Part shown: one piece after another, positions 57,501 to 64,000 of the stretch
How positions within the stretch are numbered: the stretch's first letter is position 1
Layout: each line of letters opens with the position of its first letter
DNA from: Cladosporium sp. IMV 00045
Taxonomy: Eukaryota; Ascomycota; Dothideomycetes; Cladosporiales; Cladosporiaceae
DNA length: 64,000 nucleotides
Assembly: GCA_001931905.2 (NCBI GenBank)
Contig: MSJI02000724.1
Coordinates: forward strand, 1-64,000
Reading direction: 5' to 3'
The notes under the pieces: model-generated
Told to the model about the DNA's origin: nothing
Database searches by the model: none
What the model saw: only the letters and a program-made list of their open reading frames with translations
Program-made: the position numbers and the translations under genes

Positions 57501-58145
57501 AGTGCCGAGCACTGAGATCGTGGCATTCTCAAAGGTGGAGGTTGTCGAGGAGACAAGCTTGCTGGTCGACGAGCTGGACGTGCTTGGAGGATTACTAACA
57601 GGAGATGCTGTACTTTGAGAACGGGAAACATCGATCGAAAGGCTCGTGGACTCATCTGAGCTTGGAGATGTCGAGGAGGACGTTTCGCTGGCAGATGAGC
57701 CGGGTGTGCTGGAAGTATCCCCAACAGAATCGGCTGCGGTCTGGGAAAGGGACGCGTCCAGCGACGAAGTTGTATGACACTTCGAGCTTGAGATTTTCGA
57801 ATGGGTGTGACTGCTGATCAACTTGCTGCTGTTCAGACACGCATGGATGGTATCCAAAGCCGTAGGCCCATATGTGCCGTTCAATGAACGCCAGTCTGAA
57901 CAATTGCCAGCGGCTGCCGTGCCGTTCAGGGGATAAGTGGCATTGGTACTTGGTCCTGGCGACGCATTTCTTGCTTTGATGTGGCCAAACCCTGGAAAAG
58001 TTGGGTCTTGCTCGTGGTGTTTGTTGACTGTGATCTGTTTTGTGGTGATATGGGTCTTGATGATTCGGGGTGCCTCAGCTTTGACAGCTGATAAAAGTAA
58101 GGCAAGGAGGATGCACGCGAGTCGGAAGGCCAGAAGAGTCTTCAT
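51480..58145 (-). CDS. Giant secreted mucin-like protein with hevein-type chitin-binding domain
   Basis: Probable cell-wall or extracellular glycoprotein. Coding is complement(join(51480..51869,51930..53595,53656..58145)), 2181 residues; phases agree. The start is the ATG giving a clean signal peptide, MKTLLAFRLACILLALLLSA (cleavage after VKA). Residues about 110-1350 are Ser/Thr-rich with degenerate internal repeats and a 33-base tandem repeat. Then come TIQTGDWEEAAT...CKPPC, a pattern common in fungal secreted mucins, and a hevein/ChtBD1 domain at about 1477-1519 whose CCSSDGKCGTDQSAC is completed by splicing. A GPLCGSCPG Cys-rich segment, an Asp/Asn/His tract (about 1621-1675), a Thr/Cys module like those at the C terminus of fungal GH18 chitinases, eight DQG-type modules (about 1855-2052) and a last exon follow. 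No catalytic domain or GPI signal seen. It probably binds wall chitin (inference). Confidence 0.83.
53064..53220 (-). repeat. Trinucleotide tract encoding Asp/Asn run
   Basis: GAY/AAY codons (read as GTC/ATC/GTT/ATT on the plus strand) repeat for about 155 bases inside the mucin gene, interleaved so that the protein is almost purely Asp and Asn, preceded by KHKHHH. Likely prone to slippage. Confidence 0.85.
54245..54366 (-). repeat. 33-base in-frame tandem repeat, about 3.7 copies
   Basis: Units at 54245-54277, 54278-54310, 54311-54343 and a partial unit to 54366. Each encodes an 11-residue unit of type DSRTGLFSTPS. Units differ by one to three bases. Confidence 0.9.
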
Positions 58146-59634
58146 TGTGCCCGGCGAGACTGTCCTGATCAATGGTTTAGTTTCCTACCTGTCTGTCTAG
58201 AGATTGATTCAGTGTTACTCGTCGTAGCATCAAAGAGTGTATGCAGGTATGGAGGATTGGAAGTGCAATGAGATTAGTATGCTCTTATGCGAAGAGACTA
58301 GCGAGGGCTGAGCAAACATGTCCACATGGCGATGTTCTGGCGAGAAGTCGTGTGCTTGCGTCGGCCAAACGCATGCGTCAACAGACTCGAGATAGCAAAC
58401 CATTCGATAGGCACCATGTCTGTTGACGTTCGCTTTGCGTTGGCACGAGTGTCCATGTGAGATTGATGAGCTCCTTTGGATCTTTCTGGAAAATGGTGTT
58501 CACAGCGTTTGGAAATGCCTGGTGAATTCTGGATATCAGTCGTCAATCCAAGCGCTATGAACTTAATTTGTGAATCAATGTGTCCAACTACATCGGCAGA
58601 ATCGGCCAAGGCTGTACAAGTACCAAGTATGTAAGCACCGGTTCATAACAGGGAACTGCTCTGCCCGTTGAATCGTTTGGCATGAAGTATCCAGGATCCT
58701 TGATGAAATCACCAGTCCCTCAAGAGTCCATACATACAAGGCGAAAAGGTATGCGGTAGTATACTGCTTTTTTGTGCACAGAATTTGATCTGTGTACCAC
58801 TACCGCGGAGTCGAGGTCTGAAGCGAGATGCCGATTTAGGGCAACACTCCTTGTCAAGAAGACATTCGGCGTCTGATAATAGATCTTCGATGGTCGTGTA
58901 GCCGGGTTGGGGACATCCGTGGCAGTGCTCCAAGAAATAATCAAAGGTATGGAGAGCATCGGCACTAGGATGCCGTAGCGAGATCATGCCGAGGTGGTGG
59001 TCTTACATGAGGGACCTACAGAGGCCTTCCTGGCCCACCTTGGTGGAACAAGCGTGAACAAAGACATGTCTCTTCGAGACAATGGAAAACGGCCGGTAAA
59101 GGGCGGATGGCAGTGGAAGGCGTTTTTCCCGATGTGCCCCTGAGTGAGAAGGCTGACGTACATGCAGTTCACGCTGGAACAACAGGCCTGTCGATGCTGA
59201 TTCACAAGACAGCGTCAAGTGTTTCTTCTTGACATTTGAAATATCTTACCCAACCCCGCTGGCCAGATTGTCCTCGGCTGGAGGATATATCGATATCGAT
59301 ACCTAATCGATATCGGCATGAAGTGGATGCCAGGAGATTTGATAGCTTCCCGAGAGCCGAGTCGACGGACCAAGCCCTCCACGCCAGATCTATGTATAGG
59401 GGGATTGCGTTATTAGCAACGGCGACGGATGAGATGAGCGTAGCCGTGGCAGGGGGTTGAAAGGAGGAGAAGGAGGAGTAGGAGGAGAGCACAGGCCGTT
59501 AGGAGGAGTGAATGAGCGCATAGGTCGTGGATCTCTCGAAGTCTGGTGGATGGTGTCTTTATTTACTGCACGTCATGGGTAACGGCTCGCCGGGAGCTCT
59601 CACTGTTTGGAGATGGCAGCCAGCAGCGGGAGGG
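58146..59634. other. Intergenic upstream of mucin gene to gap 2
   Basis: No firm gene. A 14-base perfect palindrome TATCGATATCGATA lies at 59288-59301, with ATCGATAT repeated just after. A GGAGGAGAAGG purine tract lies near 59460-59490. Sequence stops at the second N gap. Confidence 0.45.
58709..58987 (-). CDS. Possible small Cys-containing hypothetical protein
   Basis: ATG-initiated frame of 92 codons: MISLRHPSADALHTFDYFLEHC..., then GYTTIEDLLSDAECLLDKECC. The first 55 residues have plausible codon use and four to five Cys; the rest looks non-coding, so if real it may be one exon of a spliced gene. There is no signal peptide and no recognised family. Treat as doubtful. Confidence 0.25.
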   Translation of the reverse strand: MISLRHPSADALHTFDYFLEHCHGCPQPGYTTIEDLLSDAECLLDKECCPKSASRFRPRLRGSGTQIKFCAQKSSILPHTFSPCMYGLLRDW

Positions 59635-59654
59635 NNNNNNNNNNNNNNNNNNNN
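59635..59654. other. Assembly gap, 20 N
   Basis: Exactly 20 N. Sequence resumes two bases inside the second intron of an EB1 gene, at the point matching 45230. Confidence 0.98.
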
Positions 59655-59656
59655 AC

Positions 59657-59801
59657 CCAGTACCGCATTGTTCGACCTTCGTGAAGTTGAGCTGGAGCAG
59701 CCCGTTAAGCCAAGCCAGCAGCTCTTGTCTAAGTGAGGGCATACTGTCAGTTCTACGCTGTTTGTTAAAAGGGCGGTGCCTTGGTACCTTGACTCTCCCA
59801 T
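59657..59801 (-). CDS. BIM1: Bim1/EB1 first two exons, copy cut by gap
   Basis: Exon 1 is 59788-59801 (MGES plus part of Arg) and exon 2 is 59657-59728 (QELLAWLNGLLQLNFTKVEQCGTG, written here as two parts: QELLAWLNGLLQ and LNFTKVEQCGTG). Sizes are identical to 45232-45375; the intervening intron has one extra base. The GT of the next donor abuts the gap. Exons 3 and 4 are not in this contig. The fragment at 1-147 could supply the end of the same gene if this contig belongs, reversed, to the left of position 1. Confidence 0.85.
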
Positions 59802-61894
59802 GTTGCAATATGTGCGATGTATGTGTAGATGGTCTTCTTTGATCTATTGTCAGGTTGCCCCGTCGCAAGTGGTAACGTGCAAGACCTCTTCTGGAGTGCA
59901 AGCAAGATTCGAATTGTTTGCTTTGCGGATGTGCTGCTGGTGTGTTTTGTTGTGTTGATGGCTACAAAGTCAGGGAACCCCGCTGGTGGTTAGAGGGACG
60001 CTCTCAGAACGGCTTTGAAGCCTGAGGCATGAAATTGATGCCTTGCTCAACCACTGCTGCTTCTGTTCCCATACCACATCACATACATGTACCTACTTTA
60101 CATTCTTACTACCAAACCGTATCGTCAATATTGGTTGCATTCTGACATCCAGCCCGATTTTGTCGGTCTGAAAGATTTTTACGCTATTGCCACCAAAGCC
60201 TCGCTCGTTTCGAACATGTGTCCATGAGATGAAAGAATCCCACCAAGTCAGTGGTGTCAACAGGGAAAATGGGATATTCGATCTCAAACGCAAGTTGAAC
60301 AAAGAAGCTCAGATACTTGGTAATGACAGGAGAATACTCAACTTGATCATAGTTCCCTCATGAACATTTCCACCTCCCAGCTGACCTCAAATATTGACTA
60401 GACATCGACAATCACAAATTTCGGAGCGGTAACATCGCTCGTGATTCTGTTATCAAGCTTCTCGTATACACGTTCGACAAATTAACCCTTGTGAGTTGAT
60501 CAACACTGATTTTCCTCTTCGGACGCAATTCCCCCAGACCTTGGCCGAACCGAGGGCGCTAGGGACGCAAGATTAACGGCCCTCTTCAAAAAGGAAGGTT
60601 GCAGTCTGTAGTGCCGTGGCATGTCCAAAAAGCGGGCATTCTGACATCCGAGACGCGAAGTAACCCTATATCAGGATTGCATATCAAGCATGATTGTATG
60701 TATGGATATGGAGCTTGGTATGGTCGTGTGGTAAGCGCATGCACCGATTCATCATTATCAGGCCTCAGTCTTCCGTTTGAGCGAGGTTGAGTCGGAAAGA
60801 AAAAATCATTCAGCCGCGGAGAACGCAGAGCTTTGGGCTGTTTCCAACCCAGGCGTTGAAACCGTCGCTGTGGGACCCTCAGGCAATATAACATTGTTAG
60901 ACGTTCGCATGTTTGCATCGATCAAAACGATCGCGAAACTGGGATCTAAAGAGTGACCATATCTTGATGAGACGGGAAGGCCCAATAGGCCTCGGCAACA
61001 AGACCGAGCGTCTCCAGGCGATTCCGGGTCGATTGACGCTGTGAAATGACAGTACATGGAATTTGGTGTCGCCCTTATCTAGAAGCGGCTCCAACCTTGA
61101 TCCTTGAAGAGAAGGGTTCGAGAGGTTGGTTGACAGGTGGTCTGTGGGCGACTTCCAAAGACGGCCTTGAACCGCGCGATGTTGTTGGAAGGCGATTTTT
61201 GGATGACTCGGGCACCAGAGTTCGGCCAACACCGAATGCAGGCGTTTCCTCCGCGTCGAGTGGCGGGAGTGGTCCCTGTTCTGTCGGAGATATCATCGTC
61301 ACTGATTCTGATTTTGACCTGTGCGCGCGAAGACTGGTCGAACGAAGTGAGTTGGCCTTTTCTTCGAACATCACTCATGCCACGAACCCAAGCACGACAA
61401 GCGTTCACACAAGATTTTGGCAAGACTCGGCCAAGACGGGGTGGCGGCCACATGCGAGGGCTAATCTATGCGGCTCAGGGATCTAGCGCTTTGGGGCGTT
61501 GCATTGGGCGAGGCTTGGTCAAAGATCGCCCGACACTAAAAACCTTATACGACTGGAAATCTCATCTGTAAAGCTTCATGATTCGCTCCGCCATACTGCC
61601 GGACGTGCCAGACTCGCCTGGATAATGTCTTTTGTGGAACCCGATCCACGTTCGCGTGGTATCCGAACACAGCGAAGAGATAGCGGCACGGCGGCAACGG
61701 ATGGAACATTGATTACCGAGGAAGATAGGGTGCTCGCGGCCCTTGCCCACACCAAAGGCGTGGGGAAGTGAGTAAAATGTAAGTAGGGCCACCGTCCCAG
61801 TCGCATTCATTCTCCTGGTTGTCATCTCGTTACTCTCCTCGACACACATCTCGCGAAGCTCACCTGCAACTTCTTGGTCGGTCACGCTGCCACC
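59802..61894. other. Divergent promoter region, EB1 and PTR2 copy C
   Basis: Closely matches 45376-47469 with small indels that break every shared open frame; no gene supported. The CCCTTATCTAGAA element is conserved near 61075. Confidence 0.5.
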
Positions 61895-63945
61895 ATGGCC
61901 CAGAACCACGAGGATACAGCTGCCGAGCTGCACGCGGCTGTTCAGCAGAACGTTGTCGATGGTGGAAACCACCGCGTCGAGGACGCGACTGGTGCTGGGC
62001 TACCTGTTGTCGAGAAGGCTGGATTCCAGGACTACGAAACAGGGTCGGCCATCGATGGTGAAGAGCCGTCGGAGCATGAGAAGAAAACACTGCGCCGCGT
62101 AGGCGATAAGTTCCCGGCATCAGCTTACTTGATCGCGGTCGTTGAGTTGTGCGAACGATTCACGTGTATGTGGCTCGCGTCATTCCCTGGAAAAGATGAT
62201 ACTGACAACGTTCATAGACTATGGTTGCCAGGGACTCTTCCAGAACTACATCGCCAACCATCCCGATGGACGTGATGGACCCAAAGGTCTTGGTCTAGGA
62301 CACGCTGGTGCAACAGGTCTCAATGTGTTCTTTCAGTTCTTCTGCTACGTGACACCCATCCTTGGTGCCATCATTGCCGATCAATATCTTGGAAAATACA
62401 ACACTATTCTGGTCTTCGCTGTCATCTACTGGGTTGGTGTAAGTAAAATGTTGCGCGTTGAGATCAGAGATGTGAGATCGCATATACTGACATTGTTGGC
62501 AGCTTGTGATCCTTTGGACTACTTCGCTTCCCGTCGCTATCGAACATGGTGCCGCACTCGGTGGCTACATCGCTGCCATTATTGTCATCGGATTCGGAAC
62601 CGGTGGCATCAAATCGAACATCGCACCCCTCATCGCCGACCAATACACCCGCAAAAAGATGGCATTGACCACAATCGCAAAGACTGGTGAGAGGGTCATC
62701 ATCGATCCGGCGATCACTTTCCAGAGGATCTACATGATGTTTTACGCTTGCATCAACGTGGGATGTCTGTCGCTCCTCGCTACGCCATTCATGGAGCAGT
62801 ACGAAGGCTTCTGGACTGCCTACCTCATGTGCTTCTGCATGTTTTGCATCGGTGTCGTGGTCCTCGTTCTTTCCAAGAAGTACTACATTGTTAGGCCTCC
62901 CCAGGGCTCGGTCATCACGGACGCTTTCAAGGCTCTTGGTCTCATGATCGTCGCCCGTGACACGAATGCTGCAAAGCCTTCGTGGCGTGAGGCTCACGGC
63001 AAGGTCAAGCCTGTCCCGTGGAACGATCACTTCATTGATGAGCTGAAGAGAGCTCTTCGTGCATGCAAGGTGTTTGCCTGTAAGTTTATGAGACATATAT
63101 TGGCTTGAATGACTTGTACTGACACTTTTGAAAGTCTACCCCATCTTCTGGGTCTGCTACTCCCAGTTCTCTTCCAACTTCGTGTCCCAGGCTGGTCAAA
63201 TGGAGGGGCACGGCATGCCGAATGATCTGATGCAGAACTTCGATCGTGGGTCTCAACATCAACTTCCATTGACAGCCGTTTTTACTGACGTTCTTATTAG
63301 CCATCTCGATCATTGTCTTCATTCCCATCCTGGATAAGGTGGTCTACCCCATTCTTCGCAAGATGAAGATCGAGCTCAAGCCCATTGCCCGCATCACTAT
63401 TGGTTTCTTCCTGGCCTCGCTCTGCCTGATGTATGCTGCGATCGTCCAGCACATCATTTACTCCGCCGGACCTTGCTACGGTAGCCCTGGAAAATGTGCG
63501 GCGGGCATGGATGGGAACTCTTCTCTGCCCAACCACGTGCACATCGCCGTGCAGACGCCTGCCTACGTGTTCATTGGTCTCGCTGAGATCTTCATTTCCG
63601 GTAAGTCTTACAATAATCTACGTTCCTCAATCTTCATCTGACATAAGAACAGTCACCGGTCTTGAATACGCCTACACCAAGGCTCCCCCATCCATGAAGT
63701 CGTTCGTCCAGTCGCTCTACCTTTTCACCTCCGCCATTGGTTCGGCTATCAGCGAGGCCCTCGTCCCGGCCACTGGCGACCCAGCTATCATGTGGATGTA
63801 CACTGGCGTTTGCGTTGCCGCCTTCATCACTGGTATTATCTTCTGGTTCATCTTCCACCACTACGATGACCAGGAGGCTGAGATGAACGAGTTGGAGGCC
63901 CGCATCGAGGAGGAGAGGGCTGCCAACGAGAAGCAGATTGATTGA
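61895..63945 (+). CDS. PTR2: Proton-coupled di/tripeptide transporter, PTR2/POT family, copy C
   Basis: Second copy of 47470-49523. Coding is join(61895..62165,62218..62438,62503..63079,63135..63245,63301..63600,63653..63945), 590 residues; all six exons have the same lengths as copy B while introns vary by a few bases. Protein differences seen are few: EKKTLRRVGDK for EKRTLRRIGDK near residue 60 and KCAAGMDGNSSLP for KCEAGMDGNSPLP in the extracellular loop. ExxER, the GAIIADQYLGKYNTI signature and all membrane segments are intact, so it should be functional. Confidence 0.93.
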
Positions 63946-64000
63946 TTTTGACGACTGATCGATTGATTGATTGATGGTGTGATGAATGTAATACTACATA

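Larger units (their letters stand above)
59655..64000 (+). repeat. Duplicated block 3, copy C
   Basis: Direct partner of 45230-49598, still matching at the last base of the window (PTR2 3' flank). Confidence 0.93.

Noticed and set aside
59281..59315. TATCGATATCGATA palindrome as a regulatory operator
   Set aside because: Single occurrence with no adjacent gene start; could be chance.
59202..59492. Minus-strand frame of 96 codons near gap 2
   Set aside because: Begins with GTG, contains the palindrome-rich stretch and a low-complexity start; no support.
1..64000. Transposons, CRISPR arrays, rRNA, telomere repeats, secondary-metabolite cluster
   Set aside because: Looked for terminal repeats, transposase or reverse-transcriptase motifs, array spacing, TTAGGG runs and synthase domains; none found by eye.

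Overview
The window is nuclear DNA of a filamentous or yeast-like ascomycete. It has short GT..AG introns with CTNAC-type branch points, fungal gene families (Hut1, Bim1/EB1, Sec39, SIT siderophore transporter, Rua1/Meu26-like regulator, Msg5-type phosphatase, PTR2) and an intron-containing tRNA-Gln. Many genes occur twice with only a few percent difference. That fits a recently duplicated or hybrid genome, such as the black yeast Hortaea werneckii, or an assembly holding two unmerged haplotypes. The species is an inference.

Layout. Contig 1 (1-32836): 3' end of a Bim1/EB1 gene; Hut1 nucleotide-sugar transporter; tandem CCCH zinc-finger protein; tRNA-Gln; a long disordered basic protein (here 'KEN protein'); a Rua1/Meu26-like regulator; a gene-poor stretch; a SIT siderophore transporter with a SreA-type site; a large Ser-rich protein; Sec39; a bZIP factor; a MAPK-phosphatase; and a multipass membrane protein cut by a 20-N gap. 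Contig 2 (32857-59634): a second phosphatase, then in inverted order second copies of the KEN protein, tRNA-Gln, the CCCH gene (broken), Hut1 and a complete EB1; then PTR2, an alpha/beta hydrolase with a relic of a second copy, and a giant secreted mucin-like protein with a hevein-type chitin-binding domain. Contig 3 (59655-64000), after a second 20-N gap: the first two EB1 exons and a second PTR2.

Three duplicated block pairs account for about half the window: 1-8529 against 36640-44570 (inverted), 27963-31530 against 32857-36500 (direct), and 45230-49598 against 59655-64000 (direct). Both N gaps sit exactly where sequence enters a second copy. The EB1 exons after gap 2 are what is missing to the left of position 1. 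The simplest reading is two homeologous chromosome segments joined in the wrong order or orientation, with one real rearrangement between the KEN-protein and phosphatase genes.

Most genes are housekeeping: ER transport, microtubule plus-end binding, Golgi-to-ER tethering, MAPK down-regulation, and peptide and iron uptake. The most unusual content is the giant mucin gene, with an Asp/Asn tract and a series of DQG/Cys/N-glycosylation modules, whose last codons run antisense through a hydrolase relic. The decay of one CCCH homeolog and a bZIP gene with no in-frame start codon also stand out. I found no CRISPR, rRNA, intact transposon or biosynthetic cluster.
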